64,000 nucleotides of DNA from Hyphomicrobiales bacterium (lineage in GTDB: Bacteria; Pseudomonadota; Alphaproteobacteria; Rhizobiales; Rhizobiaceae), in NCBI GenBank assembly GCA_900472625.1, contig UCIT01000007.1, forward strand, positions 1-64,000, read 5' to 3'. Under the pieces are notes generated by a model that had not been told where the DNA came from, made no database searches, and saw only the letters and a list, made by a program, of their open reading frames with translations. The translations under genes and the position numbers were made by a program. Shown piece after piece: positions 27,119 to 35,631 of the stretch; the first letter of the stretch is position 1, and the number at the start of each line of letters is the position of its first letter.

Positions 27119-27931
27119 TCATCGACGCGGGCCGAGGCCGATGCGCATGCTGCTCATGATACTTTTCGCCGCCTGCCGCACCGGCTCGGCCCAATCGTTC
27201 AGCCGCTCGAACGTCAGGCGGTAGGCAGGCCCGGTGACGGAGATGCCTCCGACGAAGGAAAGGTCATCGGAGTGGATTGGGGCGGCGACGCAGCGAATGC
27301 CGACCTCATGCTCCTCCCGATCGAAAGCATTGCCGGACAGTCTGATCTCGGCAAGCTCGGCCAGCAGCGTTCGTGATGTGCGGGTGCTCGGCGTAAACTG
27401 GTGGAACGACATATCGGCCAGCAGCGCGTGGACGCGCTCGTCAGGCAGCACCGACAATGCCGCCTTGCCGACCCCTGTGCAATAGACCGGCGAGGCGTTG
27501 CCGATCTGGGAGTACATGCGGACCGGCTGGCGGCCCTCCACCTTGTCGAGATAGATCACGGACGATCCGCGCAGCACGCCGAGATGCACCGTCTCGCCAG
27601 TCAGCTCCTGCAACGATCGCAGATGCGGTTCGGCGATCAACCTGAATTCGTTGCGGGCCCAACTGCGTGAGGCAAGCGCGAGGAGACGAAGGCCGGGTGC
27701 ATATCGGCCATCGGGATCGACTTCGAGCAAGCCTTCCTCGCTGAGATGGCTTAACTGGCGGTGAAGCGTGCCGCGCGGCTGGCCGGCGACAGCCAGGATG
27801 TCGGTAAAGCGCATGGGCGCATCGGCGTTGGTGACGATATCGAGCAACAGCATCAGCTTCCCGAGGGTCCCCGTCTCCCGCCTGTCCGCGATCTCGGCCT
27901 TATCAGCAGTATCGCCATCTCCAGCGGGCAT
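27119..27931 (-). CDS. IclR family transcriptional regulator of the galactonate operon
   Basis: The start at 27931 (MPAGDGDTADKAE) has gagg 6 nt upstream and gives 270 residues. The longest frame begins at 27988, but its first residues overlap the palindromic operator. The winged helix-turn-helix lies at about 20-80 ('GTLGKLMLLLDIVTNADAPMRFTDILAVAGQPRGTLHRQLSHLSEEGLLEVD') and the effector domain follows ('VIYLDKVEGRQPVRMYSQIGNASPVYCTGVGKAAL'). It is divergent from the SDR-dgoK-dgoA-lactonase genes, so it very likely controls them in response to a sugar acid intermediate. Confidence 0.88.
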   Translation of the reverse strand: MPAGDGDTADKAEIADRRETGTLGKLMLLLDIVTNADAPMRFTDILAVAGQPRGTLHRQLSHLSEEGLLEVDPDGRYAPGLRLLALASRSWARNEFRLIAEPHLRSLQELTGETVHLGVLRGSSVIYLDKVEGRQPVRMYSQIGNASPVYCTGVGKAALSVLPDERVHALLADMSFHQFTPSTRTSRTLLAELAEIRLSGNAFDREEHEVGIRCVAAPIHSDDLSFVGGISVTGPAYRLTFERLNDWAEPVRQAAKSIMSSMRIGLGPRR

Positions 27932-27967
27932 CTCGATCCTCAAGCTTGACAGAGGCATCAGGTTAAT

Positions 27968-28016
27968 CCGATAATTCCATATAGTCAAATTGAGTTCTGA
28001 ATAATGGAACTATCGG
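27968..28016. promoter_or_regulatory. IclR-type operator between regulator and galactonate operon
   Basis: CCGATAATTCCAT (27968-27980) and ATGGAACTATCGG (28004-28016) match in 12 of 13 positions as an inverted repeat 23 nt apart. The right arm ends next to the GGAGG ribosome site of the SDR gene. The TTCC...GGAA core resembles IclR/KdgR-family operators. It occupies nearly the whole gap between the two divergent genes, so repression of both directions is likely (inference). Confidence 0.6.
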
Positions 28017-28026
28017 GAGGATAGTG

Positions 28027-28797
28027 GTGGCGGAGCTTGGAGCGCAATATCCCGAATTCAGGGACCGCAGCGTGTTGGTCACAGGAGGAGGATCCGGTAT
28101 CGGCGCGGCGATCGTCGAAGGCTTCGCACGCCAAGGCGCAAAGGTCTCGTTCATCGATATCGCGGTCAACGAGAGCCATGCACTCGTTGACCGCCTGTCG
28201 CGCGACAGTCTGCATCCGGTGCGCTTCCATCAGGTCGACCTGCGCGATGTCGAGGCGATCCGCCGGGCGGTGGAAACCGTTGTCGCCCATTCCGGGCCGA
28301 TCGGCGTGCTTGTCAACAACGCCGCGCGCGACGACCGCCATGATCTCGATGACGTGACGCCTGACTACTGGGACGACAACCAGGCGACCAATCTGCGGCA
28401 TGTGTTCTTCACCGCCCAGGCGGTGGCGCCGTCGATGCGGGCGGCGGGTGGCGGCGCGATCATCAACATGTCGTCGATCGCCTTCCTGCTCAACATGCCC
28501 GACTTTCCGGCATATTCGACGGCCAAGGCCGGCATCATCGGGCTGACGAAGAGCCTTGCCGGAAAGCTCGGAGCGGACAACATTCGCGTCAACTGCATCC
28601 TGCCTGGAATGATCGCCACCGAACGGCAGATGAAGCTGTGGCTGACCGAAGAAGGCATTGCCGACACGGTCGGCCGCCAATGCATCAAACGACTTCTGCA
28701 TGCCGACGCGATCGTCGGCCCCTGCCTGTTTCTAGCATCCGACGGCGCATCCGCAGTGACGGCGCAGTCTCTTATTGTCGATGGAGGCATTTTCTGA
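28027..28797 (+). CDS. SDR family oxidoreductase, probable sugar (galactose) 1-dehydrogenase
   Basis: A GTG at 28027, 6 nt after GGAGG (28016-28020), gives 256 residues. This classical short-chain dehydrogenase has the cofactor motif 'VLVTGGGSGIGAA', 'VLVNNAA', and the catalytic Ser-Tyr-Lys in 'INMSSIAFL...PAYSTAKAGIIG'. 'RVNCILPGMIATERQ' and a C-terminal 'LIVDGGIF' complete the fold. Given that dgoK, dgoA and a lactonase follow, oxidation of D-galactose (or a related aldose) to the lactone is the likely reaction. The stop shares one base with the dgoK start (TGATG). Confidence 0.85.
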   Translation: MAELGAQYPEFRDRSVLVTGGGSGIGAAIVEGFARQGAKVSFIDIAVNESHALVDRLSRDSLHPVRFHQVDLRDVEAIRRAVETVVAHSGPIGVLVNNAARDDRHDLDDVTPDYWDDNQATNLRHVFFTAQAVAPSMRAAGGGAIINMSSIAFLLNMPDFPAYSTAKAGIIGLTKSLAGKLGADNIRVNCILPGMIATERQMKLWLTEEGIADTVGRQCIKRLLHADAIVGPCLFLASDGASAVTAQSLIVDGGIF

Positions 28798-29714
28798 TGA
28801 CAACACCCCGTTATATCGCGGTCGACTGGGGCACGAGCAGCTTCCGGCTATGGATGATCGGCAGCGATGGAAGCGTGCTGGGCGAAAGCCGCAGCGACGA
28901 GGGCATGACGACCGCCGCGAAGACCGGTTTCGCCGAAGTTCTGGCCAAGCACCTCGCAACCGTCGGCGCGCCCGAGACCACACCGGTCATCGTCTGCGGC
29001 ATGGCCGGCGCCAAGCAGGGCTGGGTGGAAGCCGGCTATATCGACGTTCCGACCTCACTGTCGGCGATCCTCACCGGTGCCGTTTCGGTGCCCGGACAAA
29101 GCCGCGACGTGCGCATCCTTCCGGGGCTCGCGCAGCGCGACAAGGCATCGCCTGACGTAATCCGCGGGGAAGAGACGCAACTGCTCGGCGCGCTAGAGCC
29201 CGATAGCACCGGTCCGCAGGCCGTCTGCATGCCCGGCACGCATTCCAAATGGGTGCATGTCGAGGACGCGGATGTGATCGGTTTCTCGACCTTCATGACG
29301 GGCGAATTGTTCGACGCCATTTCGAAGCACACGATCCTGTCTCATGCTGTTGCCGGCGTCGATCAGTCGCCGGCCGACAATTCCGCTTTCAAGGCATCGG
29401 TCACGGCGGCCTTCCACCAACCGGAGATGGCGAGCAATCTTTTGTTTACCGCCCGCTCGGGCCAGCTGCTGCACGGCCTGTCGGCGGCGGCGGCGCAGGC
29501 GCGGATCTCCGGCACGCTGATCGGCCTTGAGATCGCAGGCGCGCTTTCGGATGCGGCCAACGACACGCCGATCGTGCTTGTCGCCTCCGGGCGCCTGCAG
29601 AAGCTCTACGAAACCGCCTTCAAATCCCTATCTCTGAAGTTCACCACCGTGGATGCCGACGCGGCAGTGCTCCGCGGCCTGTCGGCCGCCGCCGCAGCCA
29701 TCTGGCAACAGTAA
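28797..29714 (+). CDS. dgoK: 2-dehydro-3-deoxygalactonokinase
   Basis: DgoK phosphorylates 2-keto-3-deoxygalactonate in the De Ley-Doudoroff pathway. The start at 28797 overlaps the SDR stop by one base and gives 305 residues, the family length. The ASKHA-type N-terminus 'YIAVDWGTSSFRLWMI', 'VIVCGMAGAKQGWVEAGYIDVP', 'VRILPGLAQRDKASPDVIRGEETQLLGAL' and 'CMPGTHSKWVHVEDADVIGFSTFMTGELFD' are diagnostic. In Sinorhizobium this kinase is required for galactose catabolism. Confidence 0.94.
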   Translation: MTTPRYIAVDWGTSSFRLWMIGSDGSVLGESRSDEGMTTAAKTGFAEVLAKHLATVGAPETTPVIVCGMAGAKQGWVEAGYIDVPTSLSAILTGAVSVPGQSRDVRILPGLAQRDKASPDVIRGEETQLLGALEPDSTGPQAVCMPGTHSKWVHVEDADVIGFSTFMTGELFDAISKHTILSHAVAGVDQSPADNSAFKASVTAAFHQPEMASNLLFTARSGQLLHGLSAAAAQARISGTLIGLEIAGALSDAANDTPIVLVASGRLQKLYETAFKSLSLKFTTVDADAAVLRGLSAAAAAIWQQ

Positions 29715-29728
29715 GAAAGTTAGAAGCG

Positions 29729-30361
29729 ATGAACCGTATCCCCTTCCCCGCCATGAAGCGTCCGCTGATCGCCATCCTGCGCGGCATCAAGCCCGAGGAA
29801 ACCGAAGGCGTCGTTGCTGCGCTGATCGAAAACGGCCTGACCGCGATCGAGATTCCGTTGAACTCGCCGGAGCCGTTTAAGTCGATCGAGATCGCCGCGA
29901 AGATGGCGCCTGCCGATGTCCTGATCGGCGCCGGCACGGTGCTGACCACCGAGGCGGTCGACAATCTCCACAATGCCGGCGGCAAACTGCTGGTGACGCC
30001 AAACGTCGATCCCGAGGTGATCATTCGCGCCCGCGACTACGGCATGGTGACGATGCCCGGCGTATTCACGCCAACCGAAGCGTTGGCTGCGGCGCGCGCC
30101 GGATCGACCGGCCTCAAATTCTTCCCGGCCAGCGTACTCGGTCCGTCCGGCATCAACGCCATCCGCGCGATCCTGCCGCCGGAGCTGACGATCGCCGCCG
30201 TCGGTGGCGTGTCCGACAAGAATTTTGCCGAATACACCAATGCCGGCATTCTCGCATTCGGTCTCGGCACCAGCATCTACAAGCCGGGAATGACCGTCGC
30301 CGAGGTTGCCGAACGCGCCAAGGCGACCATCTATGCCTATGACGCAGCAGTGGGAGCATAA
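29729..30361 (+). CDS. dgoA: 2-dehydro-3-deoxy-6-phosphogalactonate aldolase
   Basis: DgoA splits 2-keto-3-deoxy-6-phosphogalactonate into pyruvate and glyceraldehyde-3-phosphate. The 210-residue class I aldolase has the family marks 'LIAILRGIKPEETEGV', 'TAIEIPLNSPEP' (catalytic Glu), 'IGAGTVLT', 'LVTPNVDPEVI' and the Schiff-base Lys in 'STGLKFFPAS'. It is 14 nt after dgoK and 5 nt before the lactonase gene, so all are co-translated from one message. The very similar KDPG aldolase (Eda) is an alternative, but the context with dgoK decides. Confidence 0.94.
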   Translation: MNRIPFPAMKRPLIAILRGIKPEETEGVVAALIENGLTAIEIPLNSPEPFKSIEIAAKMAPADVLIGAGTVLTTEAVDNLHNAGGKLLVTPNVDPEVIIRARDYGMVTMPGVFTPTEALAAARAGSTGLKFFPASVLGPSGINAIRAILPPELTIAAVGGVSDKNFAEYTNAGILAFGLGTSIYKPGMTVAEVAERAKATIYAYDAAVGA

Positions 30362-30366
30362 GGCGG

Positions 30367-31254
30367 ATGACTGAGATCCACGAGTTCGCGGGCAGGACCC
30401 TGTCCAGCACCAATTCGGTGCTGGGCGAAGGGCCGACCTACGACCCCGATACCAACACCATCTGGTGGTTCAACATTCTCGGCAAGGAACTGCACGAGCT
30501 GAATCTGTCCACCGACGAGAAAAAGGTCCACGAACTGCCGGTGATGGCGAGCGTGCTGGCGCGCATCGATGGCGAGCGGCAGTTGCTGGCTACAGAAGAC
30601 GGCCTGTTCGTGCGCGATATCGCCACCGGCGCGCTGACGTTCTACGCGGCGATCGAAAATGACAGGCCGGACAACCGCTCCAACGACGGGCGCATGCACC
30701 CCTCGGGCGCGCTGTGGATCAGCACGATGAGCAAGCGCGCCGAAACCCAGGCCGGCGCCATCTATCACGTCGCGCGCGGCAAGGTGACGAAGCTGTTCAG
30801 CGGCATCACCATTCCGAACTCGATCTGCTTTTCGCCAGACGGTTCCGTCGGCTATTTCACCGATACGCGGCTCAGCCGGCTGATGCGGGTGATGGTCGAT
30901 CCGGCCACCGGCCTGCCCACGGGCGAACCGATCGTGCTTGTCGACAGCATGGAAGAAGAAGGCGGGATCGACGGCTCGGTGGTCGATGCCGACGGCTATA
31001 TATGGAATTCGCGCTGGGGCGCCGGCGCGGTGGATCGCTATAGCCCCGACGGATTGCGGATCGCCCGCTACAAGGTACCCGCTGCCCAACCCTCCTGCCC
31101 CGCCTTCATCGGCCCCGATGCAGACCGGCTGGCGGTGACCACGGCCTGGGAAGGCCTCGACGACGACGCCCGAGCAACACAGCCGGACGCCGGCGCCCTG
31201 CTGGAACTTGGCATTACGGTCCGCGGCGTGTTCGACGCGGCCTATATTCTCTGA
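30367..31254 (+). CDS. SMP-30/gluconolactonase family sugar lactonase
   Basis: The 295-residue beta-propeller lactonase hydrolyses aldonolactones. It has the metal-binding Glu early ('SVLGEGPTYDPDTNTIWWFNI'), 'RSNDGRMHPSGALWISTM' with the Asn/Asp ligands, 'TIPNSICFSPDGSVGYFTDT' and 'EGGIDGSVVDADGYIWNSRWG' with the catalytic Asp. It is last in the dgo operon and should convert the lactone made by the SDR enzyme to galactonate. A terminator follows at 31277-31308. The galactonate dehydratase step is not encoded here. Confidence 0.92.
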   Translation: MTEIHEFAGRTLSSTNSVLGEGPTYDPDTNTIWWFNILGKELHELNLSTDEKKVHELPVMASVLARIDGERQLLATEDGLFVRDIATGALTFYAAIENDRPDNRSNDGRMHPSGALWISTMSKRAETQAGAIYHVARGKVTKLFSGITIPNSICFSPDGSVGYFTDTRLSRLMRVMVDPATGLPTGEPIVLVDSMEEEGGIDGSVVDADGYIWNSRWGAGAVDRYSPDGLRIARYKVPAAQPSCPAFIGPDADRLAVTTAWEGLDDDARATQPDAGALLELGITVRGVFDAAYIL

Positions 31255-31276
31255 GGCTTCTGTTCTCGTGGTGTCG

Positions 31277-31308
31277 AAGGGCGTCCGGTGGGGCGCCCTT
31301 TTCGTTTT
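31277..31308 (+). terminator. rho-independent terminator of the dgo operon
   Basis: AAGGGCG (31277-31283) pairs with CGCCCTT (31294-31300), extended by CC/GG, and is followed by TTTTCGTTTT. It begins 23 nt after the lactonase stop. Confidence 0.8.
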
Positions 31309-31551
31309 GGCGACGATGTCAGGCTTTGTGCGGGCAGCTTCCGACCCGAGATTTGCCTTTCCAAGAACGGTTGCTGCAACCTCGAACCGGTCGAAAAGTT
31401 CCAAAAAAATCCACCATTTTCGCGTGCCTTTTTCTCGGAACCATTCGCCAACCCATTCATTTACCTATCGAACCGGCCAGGCAGAGACGCTTCTCAGAGA
31501 AGAAGATTGCCGGGCCAGAGATCACCCAAGGCTGCTGAAAGTAGGTACGAT

Positions 31552-32145
31552 ATGACACGCAAACTCCTCACCACCGTTGCCGCTGGCGCCCTGTTTGCCA
31601 CGGCCTTCGCACCAGTCGCTTTCTCGCAGAGCGCAACGCAGCCGGCCTCGCCAAGCGCGCCTTCCATGTCGGCGCCCGCCGACCCGGCAGTGAAGCCCGA
31701 CGCAATGGCGCCGGCTGGTGACGCGGCGCAGGCTCCGGCTCCAGCAGCGACGACAGATACAGCTGCCGCTGGAGGCACCTATCTGACCGAGCAGGCCGCC
31801 GACCAGGTCAGCGCCAACACCTATATTGGTCAGGCTGTCTATAACGGCCAGAACGAGAGCATTGGTAACGTCAACGACCTGATCATGAAAAAGGATGGTG
31901 GCCTTGTCGCAGCCGTGATCGGTGTCGGTGGCTTCCTCGGCATCGGCGAAAAGAACGTCGCCGTTCCGATGGACAAGGTCACTGTTGCCCAGAATACCCA
32001 GGATGGCAGCGTCAAGCTGACAACCTCGGAAACGGCCGAAACGCTGAAGGCAGCGCCAGAGTTCAAGACGCTACAGATGCAGTCGGCCGAAAAGGCCCCG
32101 GCTGCAACCGATGCGACCTCGACCGGGTCCACCACAGCCAAGTAA
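31552..32145 (+). CDS. exported PRC-barrel domain protein
   Basis: The ATG at 31552 gives 197 residues. A signal peptide (MTRKLLTTVAAGALFATAFAP..., cleaved after about residue 25) precedes a Pro/Ala/Ser-rich low-complexity region (26-75). A PRC-barrel fold follows (about 78-160: 'YIGQAVYNGQNESIGNVNDLIMKKDGGLVAAVIGVGGFLGIGEKNVAVPMDKV'). Exported PRC-barrel proteins of this type are common and often stress-induced in rhizobia, but their partner is unknown. The upstream 250 nt has no gene. Confidence 0.85.
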   Translation: MTRKLLTTVAAGALFATAFAPVAFSQSATQPASPSAPSMSAPADPAVKPDAMAPAGDAAQAPAPAATTDTAAAGGTYLTEQAADQVSANTYIGQAVYNGQNESIGNVNDLIMKKDGGLVAAVIGVGGFLGIGEKNVAVPMDKVTVAQNTQDGSVKLTTSETAETLKAAPEFKTLQMQSAEKAPAATDATSTGSTTAK

Positions 32146-32256
32146 CCACTGCATCGTTAGTCGCAGTGCATGCGTAACCGATGGCGTCCGAAAGGGCGCC
32201 ATCGGCGTTTGTGTCACCGAGACCAATTCACTTTGGGAAACAATTTCGGTTTGGCC

Positions 32257-33636
32257 TCAGGCCGTAATCCGCTCGCCGGCATCATAGTAATTCTCGTGCA
32301 GGAATCTCAGCGTTGCGATGCTGTCGGCGGGTTTGCCGAAATAGTAGCCCTGCCCCATGCCGCAGCCGAGCATGCGCAGCTTGGCGGCTTCCGAGTAGTC
32401 CTCGATCCCTTCGGCAACCACCTCCAGATCAAGTCCCTCGCACATCGTCAGGATCGCCTTGATGATGTGTTCCGACGCGCGGTCGGAATTGATGCGGGAG
32501 ACGAAGGCGCGGTCGATCTTGATCTTGTCGAACATGAAGTCGCGCAGCCGGCCAAGGCTGGATTGGCCAGTGCCGAAATCGTCCAGCGAGATGCGGACGC
32601 CGGCCTCGCGCAGATCGGCAATGATGCGGTTGGCGGTGTCGGCCGAGCCCATGACGGCGGTTTCGGTGATCTCGAGCTCCAGCCGGTGCGGATCGAAGCC
32701 GACGCGGCCGAGGATGGAGAGCACGTTGGCGCTGGTACCGGGATCCATCAACTGGGCTGAGGACAGATTGAACGACAGGAACAGTTCACGCGGCCATGAC
32801 AGCGCCGCTTCGGCGGCCTTGCGCAACAAAGCTTCGGAGAGCGCGTCGATGAAGCCGCGCTCTTCGGCGAGCGGAACGAAGACGCCGGGTGAGACGAAGC
32901 CGAGATCGGGATCGTTCCAGCGCGCCAAAGCCTCGAAGCCGACAACCTGGCTGGTCGCCAGCGAGACGATCGGCTGGAAATGCACGTCGATGACATCAGA
33001 GATGATGGCGTTTCTCAGCGCCTGCTCCAGCTGGGTGGCGCGCTTCATCTCCTGGGCGATCTCGCGTGAATAGACGGTGATCTGGCTGCGGCCGCGGCGC
33101 TTGGAGCGGTAAAGCGCGGTCTCGGCGTTCTTCAGCAATTCCTCGTATTCGGCACCGGCGAAGGGATAGATCGCGAAGCCGAAGGAGGCCGAGAGGCGGA
33201 CGTTGCGGTCGCCGAGATCATAGGGCGCCGACAGGACTTCGCGGATCATCTGGCCGAATTTCTCGGCGCTGGCCCGTTCGAAGATCAGCGGCAGGACGAA
33301 GGCGAACTCGTCGCCATCGTGGCGGGTGACAACGGCGCCGTCGGGAATGCATGCCTTCAGGCGGTGCGCCACCTGGCAAAGGATTTCGTCGCCGGCGGCG
33401 GAGCCGAAGAGGTCGTTGATCGGCTTGAAGCTATCGAGATTGGCGATGCCGATGGTGAAGGGCGCCGGATCGTCGGCCCGTTCGGCCGAGATCTGGGCGA
33501 TGCGATCACGCATGCGATAGCGGTTACCAAGCCCGGTCAGCGGGTCGGTATAGGCCATCGTTTGAAGCTCATTCTGGCTAACCGGCACCAAAGGCAAATC
33601 TGCCGACATCATCATTCCGACCCAGAACTTCCCCAA
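32257..33636 (-). CDS. GGDEF-EAL protein, probable cyclic-di-GMP phosphodiesterase
   Basis: The 459-residue protein has a GGDEF domain (about 30-185) and an EAL domain (about 200-450) without a membrane or PAS sensor. The GGDEF site reads DGDEF ('TRHDGDEFAFVL'), so the first Gly is replaced. The EAL domain keeps its catalytic set: 'VGFEALARW', 'LELEITETAV', 'RISLDDFGTGQSSLG', 'FDKIKIDRAF', 'VVAEGIE' and 'GCGMGQGYYFGKP'. Hydrolysis of cyclic-di-GMP is the likely activity, with GGDEF as a GTP-sensing regulator or weak cyclase. Shorter starts at 33612 or 33609 would trim eight or nine residues. Confidence 0.9.
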   Translation of the reverse strand: MGKFWVGMMMSADLPLVPVSQNELQTMAYTDPLTGLGNRYRMRDRIAQISAERADDPAPFTIGIANLDSFKPINDLFGSAAGDEILCQVAHRLKACIPDGAVVTRHDGDEFAFVLPLIFERASAEKFGQMIREVLSAPYDLGDRNVRLSASFGFAIYPFAGAEYEELLKNAETALYRSKRRGRSQITVYSREIAQEMKRATQLEQALRNAIISDVIDVHFQPIVSLATSQVVGFEALARWNDPDLGFVSPGVFVPLAEERGFIDALSEALLRKAAEAALSWPRELFLSFNLSSAQLMDPGTSANVLSILGRVGFDPHRLELEITETAVMGSADTANRIIADLREAGVRISLDDFGTGQSSLGRLRDFMFDKIKIDRAFVSRINSDRASEHIIKAILTMCEGLDLEVVAEGIEDYSEAAKLRMLGCGMGQGYYFGKPADSIATLRFLHENYYDAGERITA

Positions 33637-33736
33637 TGCCGGCAGAATGGCCGGGAAGTCTTAAAAATTCGATAGGGGACAACCTGAATGATACAGGCCA
33701 GCCTCCCAAAATCTGGGGAGTTGACCACATTTCAAC

Positions 33737-35452
33737 TCAAAGCTGGGCCTGACGTACATCCTTCTGGATGTATTTCTGGAAGATGGTCTCAAGGATATCC
33801 GGGCTGACGGGCTTCATGATCACATCGTCCATGCCGGCGTTGGCGCATTCGGCGCGGTCGCGCTCGAAGGCCTGGGTCAGCACGCCAATGATCGGCGTCC
33901 TGATTTTGCCAGCCTCAACCTGCCGGATCAAGCGGGCGGCCTCGAAGCCGTTGAAACCGGGCAGGGAAATATCCATCAGCACGATCTTCGGCCGGTATTC
34001 GGTCCACATCCTGACGGCCTCGTCGCCGGTGGCGGCAATTCTGTAGCGGTAGCCGAGGCCCTCGAGGATCTGCGAAAAGACGATCTGGTTGATGTCGTTG
34101 TCCTCGGCCACCAGTACGTCGAGCTCGACATCGTCGTCCGACGTGGTGATCTCCCAGTCGCCCTCGATCCGATCAGCCATGTTGCCGCGATTGCTGCGGT
34201 TGAAATGGCGGGCGATCTGGAAGGTGAGTTCGGTGGAGATCTGGAAGCCGTCCATGACAAGCGACGAGATGCCGTACTGCTCGGCGAGCTCCAGGCAGCG
34301 CATGCCCATCTGGTTGTCGATGATGACGATGTCGAGCGACAGGCCCGCCGACGTGGCGATTTCCAGGAACTGCTCCTGCTCGTCTTCGTTGCGGACCGAG
34401 CACGCCTCGAATCCGTATTTGGCCAGCGTGCGCAGCGCGGCGGTCTCGGCGGCGATATCGCCGGTCACGACAAGGACGCGGCGGCCGGAGAAGTTTTCCG
34501 GCACGATGGCTTCCATCGCCGCCGGCTCGCGCCGCTCGCTGTCGCCGTGCATCGGAACATAGGCGCGGCGATAGGTGCTCTTGGGTGACGTCGTCACGCT
34601 CGACGCCTTCTCGAACTCGTCGAGATCGGCGCCTTCGCGCGGCAGGTCCTGCATGGTCGAGACGAGATAGTAACGGCCCGGCTTGCCGATGCGGTGCTTG
34701 CGCGAGATGATCTCGCGCTCCGATCCATCTCGGGCGACCTGGCGCTGGCGCACTACCGACATCTCGCCGGTTTCGAGAACGTGGCGATCGCTTTCCTCGA
34801 AGCGCGTGGCGACCTCGGGCGAAAACAGTTCGGCGCTCTTGCGGCCGAGCACCTCGTCGGCGGTGGTCTGGTATTTCTCGCAGAAGGCGATGTTGACGGC
34901 GACGTAGGTGAGGTTGCGATCCTTGACGAACAGCGGGAAAGGAAGGTTGTCGAGGATATCCTCGGTCAGTTGCACCCGTTCGAGATCGAGACGCCACTGT
35001 TCCTCGCGCTTCTTGACCTCCGAAAAATCGGAGATGACGCAGACGCCGTAGCCATTGGCCAGACGCCGCTTCTGGAACCGCACCCAACTGTCGTTGCCGT
35101 AGCGCTCAACCGCCTCGTAGCGCTCGCGCCAATGGGTGGCGATCTTCTGCGACAGCCAGTCTTCGCGGCTAAGCACTTCCTGACCGGCGGAGCGGCTGCG
35201 CATGCCGGTCTCGTATACGGCGCCGAGAAAATCGCGAAGCCGCGTTCCGGGCTGCAGATGCTCGTTGCAGATGGGAAAGAAATCAAGGACCTGACGGCTG
35301 CCGAAGACGATGTGATCGGTCTTGTCATAGACGATGAAGGCGCAGGAGAGGCTATCGCAGACCGCGTCGAACAACGCCGTGTCGAGACCGACCATGGGCA
35401 AGCCTTGGCCATCCGCAGGTGTTGTGTCCGCTGGGTCACGGCCGGCAGTCAT
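33737..35452 (-). CDS. PAS-PAS-receiver-receiver signalling protein lacking a kinase
   Basis: The 571-residue protein has a PAS-like domain at about 25-145 and a second PAS domain at about 160-270 ('ILDNLPFPLFVKDRNLTYVAVNIAFCEKY'). A degenerate receiver follows (about 325-425: 'RVLVVTGDIAAE', 'LDIVIIDNQMG', no conserved Lys). The C-terminal receiver (about 450-565) is complete: 'LDVLVAEDNDINQIVF', phosphoacceptor Asp in 'IVLMDISLPGFNG', Thr in 'GVLTQA' and Lys in 'IMKPVS'. No HisKA or ATPase domain is present, so it must be phosphorylated by another kinase. Function is unknown. Confidence 0.85.
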   Translation of the reverse strand: MTAGRDPADTTPADGQGLPMVGLDTALFDAVCDSLSCAFIVYDKTDHIVFGSRQVLDFFPICNEHLQPGTRLRDFLGAVYETGMRSRSAGQEVLSREDWLSQKIATHWRERYEAVERYGNDSWVRFQKRRLANGYGVCVISDFSEVKKREEQWRLDLERVQLTEDILDNLPFPLFVKDRNLTYVAVNIAFCEKYQTTADEVLGRKSAELFSPEVATRFEESDRHVLETGEMSVVRQRQVARDGSEREIISRKHRIGKPGRYYLVSTMQDLPREGADLDEFEKASSVTTSPKSTYRRAYVPMHGDSERREPAAMEAIVPENFSGRRVLVVTGDIAAETAALRTLAKYGFEACSVRNEDEQEQFLEIATSAGLSLDIVIIDNQMGMRCLELAEQYGISSLVMDGFQISTELTFQIARHFNRSNRGNMADRIEGDWEITTSDDDVELDVLVAEDNDINQIVFSQILEGLGYRYRIAATGDEAVRMWTEYRPKIVLMDISLPGFNGFEAARLIRQVEAGKIRTPIIGVLTQAFERDRAECANAGMDDVIMKPVSPDILETIFQKYIQKDVRQAQL

Positions 35453-35631
35453 TCCTAAGCGTCCTACATCTATCCGATTATGGTTTTATTCGGCGGGTCA
35501 TTATCGGCAAAATGGCAGTTTTGTCTTAAGGCGTGCTTAACATTAAGCAGCGAAATACCAAAGCCGGTACAAACGCTTGGCTGGTTGCTTTGCCTCTTCC
35601 CTCAGCCACGAGAATCCGCGAAAATGGCGGC

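Noticed and set aside
27932..27988. IclR start at 27988
   Set aside because: It would place one arm of the operator in the coding region; an ATG at 27931 with a better ribosome site fits the family start.
31437..31462. GGAAC near the PRC-barrel gene as an EcfG general stress promoter
   Set aside because: The -10 CGTT is not found at the required 16-17 nt spacing; only a CATT is there, so the match is too weak.
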